64,000 nucleotides of DNA. Origin: Nereocystis luetkeana (lineage: Eukaryota > Sar > Phaeophyceae > Laminariales > Laminariaceae). Made by a program: the position numbers and the translations under genes. Positions 31,693 to 42,313 of the stretch are shown here, piece after piece. Each line of letters opens with the position of its first letter. The stretch's first letter is position 1. The DNA is taken from assembly GCA_031213475.1 (NCBI GenBank), contig JARUPZ010000007.1, forward strand, positions 4,459,586 through 4,523,585. Direction: 5' to 3'. Under the pieces are notes generated by a model. That model did not search any database and was not told the DNA's origin. It saw only the letters and a list, made by a program, of their open reading frames with translations.

Positions 31693-34600
31693 TTGTCATG
31701 TCAAAAAGTCACGAATCGGATTTGTTTCGATTCGTATGGAACGGTCTTCACTCGAACGGCTCCCCATTCCCATACAAAACATTTTTATACTAATGTAGCA
31801 AGAGCAACGAGGCAGCATCGGCACACGTGTTCTGGACGATTTATTTTTTACATCCTCTCGACTGCGCCACACGTCAACCCGCTTGTGGTTCTAAACCGGC
31901 AACGTGCGGGTAGCGTCCAAACACCGCCTACCCAGGACAATTATATCTGTAGCTCGCCGATGGCATCTCCATGTACCAGCATTCAGATAATGCGAGAGCA
32001 AAAGTTGCACTCACCTGTGTACCCGCCCCACCCCCCATTCATACTGACCCGGCCACCACTGGATAATAGGTGGAACCGGCCCGTTGGGCCCAGCTCCGCG
32101 GGACAGAAGATGTCCGTGGCGGAGGCGGCAGAAGATGAGGCAGTGTTGGCGGCAACATCAGCAGCATCAGCAGCAGCTAGAGGGGCATCCGCAGCAGCAG
32201 TAACAGCAAACGCGGGAGCTGCAGCAGCGGGAACGGGAGTAGCAGCAGCAGGAAGAGGAACGGCAGCAGCTTCAGTAGGAACAGGAGCGGGAGCGGGAGC
32301 GGGAGCCCCCCGTATCCCCGTTGGAGGGTTTAGAGTAGTCAAAACGGGCGAAGACCCCACTCAGCCCTCGCTGAATAGAAGAAGAAACCGACCCGCAACG
32401 AGTGAGGTGAGACGGGCCGTGGTCGGGCTCAAGACGGGTTCGGTGGCAGCAGCGTCACTGGATACGGCAGCACCATCAACAATGACGGAACCACCAGCAG
32501 TCTCAGCAGCACCAGCACCAGCACCGGCAGCCTTGAAAAACACATCCATCGAAGCAAAGCCGACGACAGATTCTGGCCGACCCGTGTTCCCAGACTTTCC
32601 CGCCAACAACTCAAGCCGTGCACCAATCTTGCCTGGGTTCTCTATGAACCGAGCCCCAGCCGTTCCCCCTTCGACTGCGCCGTTGCCGACGAAGGCCGGA
32701 GCGGCTGTCGGGAACGCGCCGGCCACCCACCAACCTGCGCAGCCCATGACCCCTCGCTTGGCTCCGGCGTTCCGCTTGAGCTCGGCCTTCCTGGAATTTG
32801 TGGGACGGGAAGGCGTGGCATTTTCTGGGAAAGGGGAGCGAGATAGGCCGGGCGTCGCGCCTACGGTTGCCATAACAACTGAGATGAGGGGGCCCGTGGT
32901 CGGGCTACAGGCCGGTTCGGTGGCAGCAGCGTCACTGGATATGGCAACACCATCACCCATGACGGACACACCAGCGGTCCCAGCAGCATCAGCACCAGCG
33001 CGACCAGCCTCGCAAAACACATCCATCAACGCGCAGCCGACGACAGGGTCTGGCCGACCCGTGCCTCCAAACGTTTCCGCCAACAACTCAAGCCGTTCAC
33101 CAATCTTGCCTAGGTTCTCCATGACCCGAGCCCCAGCCGTTCCCCTTTCGACTGCGCCGTTGCCAACGAAGGCCGGAGCGACCGTTGGGAGCGCGCCGGT
33201 TCCCCACCAACCTGCGCAGCCCATGACCTCTCGCTTAGCTCCGGCGTTCCGCTTGAGCTCGGCCTTCCTGGAATTTGTGGGACGGGAAGGCGTGGCATTT
33301 TCTGGGAAAGGGGAGCGAGATAGGTCGGGCGCCGCGCCTACGGTTGCCATAACAACTGAGGTGAGGGGGCCCGTGGTCGGGCTACAGGCCGGTTCGGTGG
33401 CAGCAACGTCACTGGATATGGCAGCACCATCACCCATGACGGACACATCAGCGACCCCAGCAGCATCAGCACCAGCGCGACCAGTCCCGCAAAACACATC
33501 CATCAACGCACAGCCGGCGACAGGTTCTGGCCGACCCGTGTCTCCAAACGTTTCCGCCAAAAACTCAAGCCGTGCACCAGTATTATCTGGGTTCTCCATG
33601 ACCCGAGCCCCGGTCGTTTCCCTTTCGACTGCGCCGTTGCCAACGAAGGCCGGAGCGACCGTCGGGAGCGCGCCGGTTCCCCACCAACCTGCGCAGTTCA
33701 TGTCTCCTAGCTTGGTGCCACCGTTCCGCTTGAGCTCGGCCTTCCTGGAATTTTTGGAAGGCGTGGCATTTTCTGGGAAAGGGGAGCGAGATAGGTCGGG
33801 TGTTGCGCCTACGGTTGCCACAACTACTGAGGTGAGGGGACCCGTGGTCGGGCCACAGGCCGGTTCGGTGGCAGCAACGTCACTGGATATGGCAGCACCA
33901 TCACCCATGACGGAACCACCAGCGGCCTCAGCGACTCCAGCACCAGCACCAGCAGCCCCGCAAAACACATCCATCAACGCGCAGCCGGCGACAGGTTCTG
34001 GCCGACCCATGTCCCCAAACGCCAACAACTCAAGCCGTACACCAGTATTATCTGGGTTCTTCATGACCCGAGCCCTAGCCGTTCCCTCTTCGACTGCACT
34101 GTTGCCAACGAAGGCCGGAGCGACCGTTGAGAGCGCGCCGGTTCCCCACCAACCTGTGCAGCCCATGACCCCTTGCTTGACTCCGGCGTCCCGCTTGAGC
34201 TCGGCCTCCGAGGAATGTGTGGGGCAGGAAGATGTGACATTTTCTGGGAAAGGGGACCGAGATAGGTTGGGCGTCGCGCCTGCGGTTTCCACAACAACTA
34301 AGATGAGGGGGCCCGTCGGCGGGCTCAAGACCGGTTTGGTGGCAGCAGGGTCACTGGATATGGCAGCACCATCACCCATAGCAGAACCACCAGCGGCCTC
34401 GGCAGCATCAACACCAGCACGTGCAGCCTCGCCGACGTCCATCAAGGCAAAGCCGGCGAGAGGTTCTAGCCGTCCCGTGTTCCCGGACGTTTCCACTAAC
34501 AACTCAAGCCGTGCACCAATCTTGCCTGGGTTCTCCGTGACCCAAGTCCCACCCGTCCCCCCTTCGACTGCGCCGCTGCCACCGAAGGCCGGAGCGACCG

Positions 34601-35451
34601 TCGGGAGCGCGCCGGCCTCCCATCAACCTGCACCAGGACCAGCACCGGGACCAACACCGGCAACAGCACCAGCACCGGCTGCTCCGGTAGCCCTGAGCAA
34701 GGCGTCAGAGTCCACGACGCCATCACTTCAAACAAGCGGGGTGAAGGAAGCCGAACCGTGCGCAGAGACGCGGCATACCTTGCGACGGTGGGCGTTCCAG
34801 CGCCAAACCAGGAAGGCTTCCCTGGCGGCAAGATCGACCAAACGCCAGGACCCCCGCGTCATCCGATCCCGGTCGAAGACTAGCCCTTCCAGCGCCGCCA
34901 AGGATTCCCGGCGGCAGACCAAAAGGGAGAACGCCCAGGAGAAGAGGGAGGACGAGGTGTTGAGCACCCCGGCAGTCCCGCGCGTCCGTGGCAGTCACCG
35001 TAGCGCGTATACGAGGCGAGTGGAACGGAAGGCGTTCCGCAAGGGTGCTCTGCGAATGTCGTGCATATCGGCTTTACGAGACAAGGAGGTGGGTCAGGGA
35101 AAAGGACGAAAACGGAGACAGGGAAGAAAAGGATTGTGCGTATATACCTGGCTGCCGAAGACAAACATGGAATTGCTTTTCGCCGTCAAGCTTGCCCATC
35201 CCGAATCGAGTTCCTTCAGAAAGTACGCAACCGCAAGAAAAAACGCAGTTCGCGCTGAGATACCCCTCCCCCCTCGCGAAAGATACGAACCAAAAAAGGC
35301 TAAAAAAATCAGTTCGCTAACCCCCTTTCACCGCACTCCCATCGTTGAACGATCCAGGCGGTCGCCAAGCTCGAGCACGAGCAGGCAGTGGAAATCATGC
35401 AAGAGTTCAGCGCGCTTACACTCAACGACTGTTCGGAGACTGTCACGTTGA
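31693..35451 (+). CDS. Large Ala/Pro/Ser/Thr-rich repeat protein (hypothetical)
   Basis: A continuous 1252-codon frame, the longest in the window. After a ~240-residue leader with Ala-rich runs come five repeats of 159, 159, 157, 157 and about 105 codons, starting near 32419, 32896, 33373, 33844 and 34315 at the GPVVGLQAGS-type motif. Each repeat contains S(V/L)AAASLDMAAPSPMT, NNSSRAPILPGFSMTRAP, STAPLPTKAGATVGSAP, FRLSSAFLEFVG and AFSGKGERDR. Repeat-length differences are 6 bases, keeping the frame. The last ~230 residues are Lys/Arg-rich (KRQDPRVIRSRSK, RRQTKRENAQEKREDE). There is no signal peptide, membrane segment or known domain. It would be a disordered, repetitive protein, or a mobile-element product. 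The minus strand over the repeats is also open for 713 codons. The two frames share their wobble position, so codon statistics cannot separate them; I prefer plus because only that frame extends through both unique flanks. The true start may be an ATG within the leader or an upstream exon. Introns near the 3' end are possible. Confidence 0.45.
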   Translation: MSCQKVTNRICFDSYGTVFTRTAPHSHTKHFYTNVARATRQHRHTCSGRFIFYILSTAPHVNPLVVLNRQRAGSVQTPPTQDNYICSSPMASPCTSIQIMREQKLHSPVYPPHPPFILTRPPLDNRWNRPVGPSSAGQKMSVAEAAEDEAVLAATSAASAAARGASAAAVTANAGAAAAGTGVAAAGRGTAAASVGTGAGAGAGAPRIPVGGFRVVKTGEDPTQPSLNRRRNRPATSEVRRAVVGLKTGSVAAASLDTAAPSTMTEPPAVSAAPAPAPAALKNTSIEAKPTTDSGRPVFPDFPANNSSRAPILPGFSMNRAPAVPPSTAPLPTKAGAAVGNAPATHQPAQPMTPRLAPAFRLSSAFLEFVGREGVAFSGKGERDRPGVAPTVAITTEMRGPVVGLQAGSVAAASLDMATPSPMTDTPAVPAASAPARPASQNTSINAQPTTGSGRPVPPNVSANNSSRSPILPRFSMTRAPAVPLSTAPLPTKAGATVGSAPVPHQPAQPMTSRLAPAFRLSSAFLEFVGREGVAFSGKGERDRSGAAPTVAITTEVRGPVVGLQAGSVAATSLDMAAPSPMTDTSATPAASAPARPVPQNTSINAQPATGSGRPVSPNVSAKNSSRAPVLSGFSMTRAPVVSLSTAPLPTKAGATVGSAPVPHQPAQFMSPSLVPPFRLSSAFLEFLEGVAFSGKGERDRSGVAPTVATTTEVRGPVVGPQAGSVAATSLDMAAPSPMTEPPAASATPAPAPAAPQNTSINAQPATGSGRPMSPNANNSSRTPVLSGFFMTRALAVPSSTALLPTKAGATVESAPVPHQPVQPMTPCLTPASRLSSASEECVGQEDVTFSGKGDRDRLGVAPAVSTTTKMRGPVGGLKTGLVAAGSLDMAAPSPIAEPPAASAASTPARAASPTSIKAKPARGSSRPVFPDVSTNNSSRAPILPGFSVTQVPPVPPSTAPLPPKAGATVGSAPASHQPAPGPAPGPTPATAPAPAAPVALSKASESTTPSLQTSGVKEAEPCAETRHTLRRWAFQRQTRKASLAARSTKRQDPRVIRSRSKTSPSSAAKDSRRQTKRENAQEKREDEVLSTPAVPRVRGSHRSAYTRRVERKAFRKGALRMSCISALRDKEVGQGKGRKRRQGRKGLCVYTWLPKTNMELLFAVKLAHPESSSFRKYATARKNAVRAEIPLPPRERYEPKKAKKISSLTPFHRTPIVERSRRSPSSSTSRQWKSCKSSARLHSTTVRRLSR
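32380..34632. repeat. Five tandem ~475-bp repeats
   Basis: Unit starts at 32419, 32896, 33373, 33844 and 34315 give spacings of 477, 477, 471 and 471 bases. Units share long identical blocks (for example GGAATTTGTGGGACGGGAAG in units 1 and 2), indicating recent expansion or gene conversion. All length differences are multiples of three. Confidence 0.95.
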
Positions 35452-35956
35452 CCCCGGAGAGGGCGCAAGACCTAAAGCAAGCGCTGGACCAGGCGAGTAG
35501 AACAAGAGCATCAGGGGTCGAGAGGGTCGGGCCTCGTTTGAATCGTCCCCGTGAATTGCCGTCAAACATAGAAACGCGAGGAACCAAGAACGATCCAAGA
35601 TAATCATCCTGTGCGTGGAGAGAGTGCGCTTCGTGTTCTGGGCCATGCTGTATGTAGGAGTAACGAGTGAGGCTAGGAAACTGTACGGCTCCTCTCTCAC
35701 TGATGTCTGCCGACCATGCCCCAGCGAAGAGCAGTAGACATGTTGCGCCTCAGAGCCAGACGTGGTGGTAACCAGGATCCTCCACACTTGAAGACAGAGG
35801 TGGTAATAATTGCCGCCCCCCACCCCTCGCAATTGCTCCCACGGTCTAACAACTCAGGTGACCAGGGCCAAGAACGTGTTCTTTCGGGCAAACACGGACC
35901 TGGAGAGCAGGTTAGAGGCTGCACGGGCGTGGGGGCAGCCCATCGTTCTTACATGA
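35060..35956 (+). CDS. Possible terminal exons of an unrecognised gene
   Basis: Three protein-like segments can be linked by plausible splice sites. Segment 1, frame 3, ends RQACPSRIEFLQK at 35222, followed by GTACGC. Segment 2 (35358-35492) follows CCAG and reads AVAKLEHEQAVEIMQEFSAL, then PERAQDLKQALDQ, followed by GCGAGT (a GC donor). Segment 3 (35858-35956) follows CTCAG and reads VTRAKNVFFRANTDLESRLE, then AARAWGQPIVLT and a TGA. Both junctions keep phase 0, and the joined peptide would be helical and charged, with coiled-coil character. This competes with the 3' end of the 1252-codon frame, which reads the same DNA in another frame. No family was recognised. RNA evidence would be needed to settle the structure. 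Confidence 0.3.
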
Positions 35957-38520
35957 TATGTGCAAAAACTTGCTATTTTCGACGAGGAAGCGCGAGGTAT
36001 TCCTCATCTACGCTAATAGAGCCCTACCCGCGACGATACCGCCCCATGCTTCCTCTTCTTGGGCAGCTGACGTCGACGTAGGACACTCTGCGCCGGCACA
36101 CGTCCTAATCGACGTGCGGTAATGGCTGTCAGCCTGCACCAGCGTGGAGGCCGCTTGTACTGGCACCAATTCTCTTGGTTAAGGCGGTAAACTGATCGAT
36201 CCACAGAGGCTTGAGTCTCCATGGGCGTGGTTGTATCGATGCTGTTGATGGTTGCATGTCGTCGGTGGTGGGGGATAGGGGGGGGTGTTGGTACGGGGGG
36301 TGAGGAGCTTGTGCTACAGCAGCTCTGTCAACAATACACCCGTCTCTATCGAGCACCACTGTAGTTATGGCTGAAACATCACCGCGTCGGCTGCGGGTGT
36401 CGCACGTCGGGGGCGGACACGGCAATTTATTGATGTCTACAAAAAGCTGTGGTAAGGCGGAGGGATTACGTCTATGCCTTCTCAGAGGGGGTCGGGGAGG
36501 GCAGAGAGGGTTACGTCGTCCTTGCAGCCACTGTTTATACTGATGGTGGTGTGATGCGAGAGGCGGCATTTTCCCATGGTTCGTGACTTCGTTTTCCCGC
36601 TAGTGGGTGTACCTCAGAGAGGAAAGCCGGTCGAAGAGGGGACGTGTTGTCGTGCGTCGTGAATCGCCCCGGCTAGCTCACTCGGTGTCTCCGTGGATTC
36701 AAACGGGCACACTGCTAAACGAGCGGTAGTAAATGGTTGCTTAAGGACCGAGAGCTCACGTGGCGAAAACGAAATGGGAGACTAGAAAGCAACGGGGAGA
36801 AAAGACGAGCTAGATGAATAGAACACTCGTAAATAGCGCCGCGCTTTGTTCGTTGCAGCAAGGGGGTCGGGTGTGCGAACATAGCCACGGGGGAACCGCA
36901 CGTGAGGCACACTCTGGAAGACGGTAACCCCTGGGTATATATCATGTACGTTGACAAGGTAGTCGCTATGCATTAATGTTCGCGGATTCTACAATAAGGT
37001 AGACTCCGACAACCAGCGCGGGCAGACAACATATTGCGGCGTTGTTGGGCGAGTCATTGGAGTGCGGCGATGGCAGTGATAGCGAGCAGGGGAAATTCCT
37101 TTTAGATGAGCACGATGGCCCAGAGTCGCCAATGCTCGCCGTACTGCACACAGGACTGAGCTCCGCAGCGTATTGCGAGTAGCGCCCTGAGGAAATCAAA
37201 TGCGTTGGAAGTCTGTCATCTTAATGTTCGAAATATATAGTTGGCTTCTTAATAGCTGACCGGGATCGATCTCACAAGCGTGCAAGTATGATAACAATCG
37301 GGGTATGGGTGGATGCAATGAATGAATGAATTATTAATTAATTAATGACTTGGACTCGTGTGAATCAGTCAACGCGATTGTTTTGGGAGACAAAAAATGG
37401 CGGCAAAGGGCTACAAAGCATCATCAGTGCACTAATCTGTAGCTCAGTGTTCAGTCTGCCTTCGCCGATCTCTCGATATTTGTGGAACGAAGCGCCCCGT
37501 CAGCGTTTGTTCTCAAAACCCGTTTTCTGCAAAACCTATGTCGAAGTAGACTCGCCGCCTCGGGAGACAATTTCCACCGTGCGAGGCGCTGCCGTTGGCA
37601 GATCTACTGTACCTTCACGGATATGTCCACCGAAGGGAAGATTCAAGTATTACGCTACGATGCTGACTGCGTTCTCGTTTGCCCCATCAAGGGAAACAAA
37701 CCTGGGCTAAAAAAAATGTTTCAACTGACCCACACCAAACACTTGCGCGGTAGAGCTCCAAGAGCTTGTAGGCTACCTGTGCACAGCTTTCGGCGAGAGT
37801 CGGGTCTGTCGCGTTTTCCCCCTAGGAAGCTCGGAGGGAGGTGAAGGGAACGGGGGGGTGTACCCCCCCCGCCCCCTCGCTTCGCCCCTCACCCCCTCGG
37901 GAGCGGAGTAGATGTTTGCGGTTGCAATCAAGCGTTTATGGAGCCGAGACAAAACATGAACGTGGTCAACATATGGTCCTCGGTCCTGAAAACGAAGTAG
38001 CACCAAGCAGTACCAGCCGAACACATCATAGACAAGGTCGTTAGGCGTGTACCGGGTACACCATCGACGGTCCTTTGTCGGTTTTTTAACCGGTCAATCG
38101 ATACGGTTAACGCATGAGCGGTGCACCTTCTATTGATCACCAACAACGCCATCGCCAGGATCCCCCGCGCTTCTCTTTTGCCTAATGCTACAGTAGTAGT
38201 CTGGGGGGCATGCTGGCTATGTGTGGGTAGTACTGAGATAAAACTTTGAGTCTGTCATACCTTGAACGGAAAGCGGGCGTTCTTTTCCTGAGGTGTCGCG
38301 CCTTTGATTCTCAATTTCATAACGATCGCGGTGTTCGTCACTGGCCTTGCCCACGCAATTGTTTTCCGCACGCTCGATGAAACCCCCTCTGCCGCTAAAT
38401 CTGCCCAGAACCAGCGGTCCTCCGGAATCCATCAAAGCTCCTTGCCGGGAGGGCTTACTCTGCGAGTACACAAAAATAGATAAAACGATACGTTAACCCC
38501 AGAGGTGCAACTGAAAAACG
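35957..38520. other. No gene recognised
   Basis: ORFs on both strands are under 150 codons. Two have locally protein-like composition: 37620-37720 plus (GKIQVLRYDADCVLVCPIKG) and 38240-38450 minus (GFIERAENNCVGKASDEHRD). Neither has recognised relatives or paired splice sites. ATTAATTAATTAAT lies at 37332. A hexamer-like C-run lies at 37865. Confidence 0.4.
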
Positions 38521-38529
38521 ACGGAGGAT

Positions 38530-38672
38530 TTCGCCCATATTTGTTTTTAATCATCACTTTTACTTTCCAGCCTAGCTCGTAGGAGATTTTACCCTCAACG
38601 ACCTCCTGGACAAGCCGTGGTCATAGGTGTCTACCCTTCTCCCCCCCGGTACGTGCCTTTATTTTTTGTCGC
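38530..38672 (-). mobile_element. SINE family S2, tail-only inverted fragment
   Basis: On the minus strand: AAAGGCACGTACCGGGGGGG, ACCTATGACCACGGCTTGTC, CTAGGCTGGAAAGTAAAAGT, ATGATTAAAAA. It matches the 3' half of the element at 38687-38997. No tRNA-like head. Confidence 0.65.
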
Positions 38673-38686
38673 GCATAGGCATCCCG

Positions 38687-38997
38687 GTGGTTTGGCAGGT
38701 GGTCCGCGTGCCTATCAAAATCAATTTCGTGGGTTCAAGTCTCACCGAGTGCATGCTCGCAGGGGCTTTTTCTTGCATAAAACAATGATTAGCGGAAAGC
38801 GCGAGAGCGTGTGTTGGCCATATTCGGTGAAAATTGACGAGCAGTGGGAATGCTGAACCCTATGCGCGACAAAAACAAAGGCACGTACCGGGGGGGAGAA
38901 GGGACGACACCTGTGACCACGGTTTGTCCAGAAAATCGCTGGGGATAAAACCTCCTACGGGTTAGGCTGGAAAGTAAAAGTGATGATTAAAAAAAAA
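38687..38997 (+). mobile_element. tRNA-derived SINE family S2, complete copy
   Basis: Head CATCCCGGTGGTTTGGCAGG (A-box-like), GTGGGTTCAAGTCTCACC (B-box-like, about 38730), body GCGCGAGAGCGTGTGTTGGC, core AACAAAGGCACGTACCGGGG, tail CTGGAAAGTAAAAGTGATGA then A9. The core AAGGCACGTACCG and the (G)GTCACA/ACCTGTGACC region are shared with family S1 (9360-9400), so S1 and S2 have different tRNA-like heads but a related central-tail domain. Confidence 0.7.
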
Positions 38998-38999
38998 GA

Positions 39000-39200
39000 T
39001 AGGGTTCAGCATCCCCACTGCTCGTCGATTTTCATCGAATTTATAGCTCACTCACGCTCTCGCGCTTTCCGCTAATCATTTTTGTTTACGCAATAAAAAG
39101 CCCCTACGAGCATGCACTAGGTGAGACTTGAACCCACGAAATAGATATTGTGATAGGCACGCGGACCACCTACCAAGCCACCGGGGACGCCGGCTATAGA
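39000..39200 (-). mobile_element. SINE family S2, head-only inverted fragment
   Basis: On the minus strand: GCGTCCCCGGTGGCTTGGTA, CACGCGGACC-complement, GTGGGTTCAAGTCTCACC, TGCATGCTCGTAGGGGCTTT, GCGAAAGC..., GGGATGCTGAACCCTAT. It matches 38687-38865 but lacks the tail, and abuts the A-tail of the plus copy. Confidence 0.65.
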
Positions 39201-39259
39201 CCTTTAAAAAAAAAACATGATTGGGATCCTTCAAACTAATTCATTTTTAGAGTACACCC

Positions 39260-41575
39260 CCCCCCGCGCATTAAGATAGGAAAACCCACAGCCAATGAAA
39301 CTTTCGACGCAGAATTCGAGAAGGACTCCAACGCGTGGGCAGAGGCCAACGCATATTCATCAGAAAGGGAAGACAGTGTTCCAGAAGGGTTACAGAAAGA
39401 GTTCACATGGGAAGAAATAAAGAAGTGTGTAGCTAAGCTCAGGAATAGAAATGCAGCAGGGGCAGACCAAACAGTGAATGGATTTATGAAGTACGGGGGA
39501 GAAGGAATGCTTACCACGATGGTTATTTCGTATAACTGGATAGGGAAAAACGAGTACGCACGTAGGAGGTAGGTGGAGAGAAGGAGTAGTAGTAAACTTA
39601 TTCAAGAAAGGAGATAAGGCTGACCCGAGGGATGACCGCTACTAAGCAAAGTAAGCGAGTTTTTTTGCAAGACTTTGAACGATACCTTGGGAACAGCGAT
39701 GGAGAAGGAAGACGAAACGAGCGAAGGGCAAGCAGAGTTCAGGCCCAACCGTAGCTACGTAGACCATGTGTACGCATTAGGTAGGATAATTCAAAGGTAG
39801 GAAATGCACGGGGGGCTCACAACGTGCTGTTTTCTTCTAGATGCGCAGAAGGCCAACGACACAGCATGGAGGAAGGGATTTTATAAAATTGTGAGGAAGG
39901 GATGATTGTGGAAAAAGTTGTAGGGAATAGATAGGTATCAGAGGAAATATGTGGAGAATGATACAAATAATAATGACGGAATGTGCGAGAAGTGTTGTGA
40001 TGCTGGATGGGGAAATATCGAAGTATGTTGTTATTTTACAAGGAGTTGCCCAGGGATGTACGTTGTCACCTAATAATGTATTCAAGATATATACCAGGTT
40101 TGAACGACCTGGTAGTGGCAGTCGCAGCAGGAAAGCAAGGAGTCACGGCGGGGGAAGATACGGTGTCCATTGAGTTTTGCGGACAACCTCGTGGGGATAT
40201 CAGAAACACCCGAAGGATTGCAGAAACAAATAGAGAAGGCGCTGGAATACACTTTGAAATGGAGGGTGACGGCGAACGTCAAGAAATGCGCAGTAGTAGT
40301 TGTTTGTAACGAAGATTAGGTGAACCCGATAAATTTCAGTTGGAAGTGGGGAGAACATGAATTACCAATCGTAGACCAGTATACGTACCTTGGCGTAGAG
40401 ACCTCAAAATAATGCTGTTGGGATACACACACAGCAAAAGTAATAGGGAAGGTAAAGTAAAGCACACGTAGGCAAGATGGATGCGATCCTAGCAGACTCG
40501 CACCTTTATACAAGAGATGTATCCTGACGAATTTAATAGTGCCAGAAACACACGAGATGTATCCTGATGAATTTGATAGTACCAAAGCTAGAATATGCAG
40601 GAGAAATATGAGAAGGGAACGCGAAGTTCGTAAAACGGTTGGAAACAGTGCAGACGACAACAAACAGCTAAAAAAAATCCAAGATGCTCAAGTACGACAA
40701 GCAATACAGTACCAAGAGCAAAACTGGGAATGCACCCCCTCAAGACAAATAGAGACATGAGAAAAAGCTGAAATGACAATATAACGTAAGGAACATGCCA
40801 AAGAAGAGGTTGCCAGCCATAGTTGATAAATCTGTTTGGGAGAAAGTAACAAAAGGGCGAGCTCGAATACGGCTGGATAGCATAGTTGATAGGGTATAAT
40901 AGACGAATTGGGGGGGAAGTCAGGAAGAGATGATATCCGCAGATAAGTTTGGGGGGTACAAGGCATAAGTAGGAGAAAGGAAGGAAACAAAGGAAAGGCT
41001 AGCGCTAAGAAACAAGGAGAGATTGGGAAAACACCAAGAGATATACGGGGGATTACACGAAGGGTTAGGAACGAAAACGTACTTACACGGCCCAACGGAC
41101 TTCGCGAAAACGCTGAAACTGCGATTTCGTGTAGGGGACCTGGACCTGCGAGAAAGAAAGAGGTCTACAAGTAGACGGGAGGAGGAGGAAGTAGATGCAC
41201 AGATGCGCCTGTGTGGCAAAGCAAGAGAGAGTAGAACTCTTATAGTAGGAGAATGTGACATGCACCAGGAGGAGCGGGATGTGTTAGACGAGGAGATGAG
41301 GGAAACAATGAATGAGGCATAAAAGAGTGTGATACACTAGATAACAGCGAGAAAACGATCGCTATCCTAGGAGATAGATGGTGGCCACAGGCAGCCAAAC
41401 AGGAAGGGGATAAGCTTGGCAAAGGGAATTTATGCAACATATGGAAACAACGCAATGAGCACCCAACTACTGGAGGTGTCTATATTAGGAGTAGGAACGG
41501 TGCCCCGTCTTGAAATGGATGCATGCGTGGTAACTGGTCAATAACTAAGGCAAGAAACAAATGATTACAACCCCC
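39260..41575 (+). pseudogene. LINE-type reverse transcriptase, decayed
   Basis: The reverse-transcriptase motifs of a non-LTR retrotransposon appear in order across shifting frames. They are FTWEEIKKCVAKLRNRNAAG and ADQTVNGFMKYGGEGM (about 39400-39515), GQAEFRPNRSYVDHVYALGR (about 39727), FLLDAQKANDTAWRKGF (about 39833), GVAQGCTLSP (40042-40071), FADN (40176-40187, where active enzymes have FADD), ISETPEGLQKQIEKALEYTL, and QYTYLGVE (about 40378). A C-terminal acidic and Cys/His region follows (DAQMRLCGKARESRTLIVGE, about 41192, and DRWWPQAAKQEGDK). Multiple stops and frameshifts, plus loss of the second catalytic aspartate, make it inactive. The endonuclease domain upstream is not seen. The 3' end at about 41555-41575 is AAATGATTACAACCCCC, the family's usual terminus. 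Confidence 0.85.
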
Positions 41576-41650
41576 TGGCCATACGACTACGGCCATGCAT
41601 GAGATTGAGTACATATTTCCTTTCGAGCACACACACCCCGCCCCCCCCAT
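41576..41650 (+). mobile_element. Family-B retroposon 3' end
   Basis: CATACGACTACGGCCATGCA, then GAGATTGAGTACATATTTCC, CGAGCACACACACC and a C-run to about 41649. Only the last ~75 bases are present, squeezed between two LINE copies. Confidence 0.65.
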
Positions 41651-41654
41651 GTCT

Positions 41655-42313
41655 GCCGGGACGTTTGGGAGGTACAAGGCAGAAGTAGAAGAAAGGAGGG
41701 AATAATGGGGTGGCTAGCGCTAAGAAACAAGGTGGAATCGGATAAACACTCGGAAACATATGGGGAATTGAGCGAAGGAATATAATTGAAAACGTATTTG
41801 CACGGCCCAATGGACTTCGCAAATACTCTGAAACTGCGATTTCGCGTAGGTGACCTGGACCTGCCAGAAAGAAAGAGGCATACCAGTAACCGGGAGGAGG
41901 AGGAAGTAAATGCACAGATGTGCCCGTGTGGCAAGCAATAGAGAGTAGAACTCACATAGTAGGAGAATGTGAAATGTACAAGGAGGAACGGGATGTGTTA
42001 GAAGAGGAGACGAGGGAAATAGACGAATGTGACATGGAGGAGTTTGATACCTGGTACACTAGATAGCAGCGAGAAAACAAGCCCTATCCTAGGAGATAGA
42101 TGGTGGCCACAGGCGGCGAAACAGGAAGGGGATAAGATTGGCGAAAACTTTATATTTAACTTATGGAAACAACGTCATGAGCGCCCAACTGTTGGAAGTG
42201 TCTCTATTATTAATAGTAGGAACGGCGCTCAATCTCGAAAGGGATGCGTGGTCATTGGTCAAATAACTATGGCAAAGCAACAAGTGAGTACGCCCCTCCC
42301 CCCCCACCCACCC
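41655..42313 (+). mobile_element. Second LINE copy, 5'-truncated
   Basis: Repeats the sequence at 40941-41560: TGGGAGGTACAAGGCA, GGCTAGCGCTAAGAAACAAG, ACTCTGAAACTGCGATTTCG, GTAGGTGACCTGGACCTGC, GAGGAGGAGGAAGTAAATGC, ATCCTAGGAGATAGATGGTG. It ends GAGTACGCCCCTCC plus C-run (42282-42305). It contains a TACCTGGTA word at 42047 that the first copy lacks, so that word arose or inserted after duplication. Confidence 0.8.

Noticed and set aside
32361..34502. 713-codon minus-strand ORF across the tandem repeats
   Set aside because: It covers only the repeat block and does not extend into both unique flanks. Shared wobble with the plus frame explains why it stays open.
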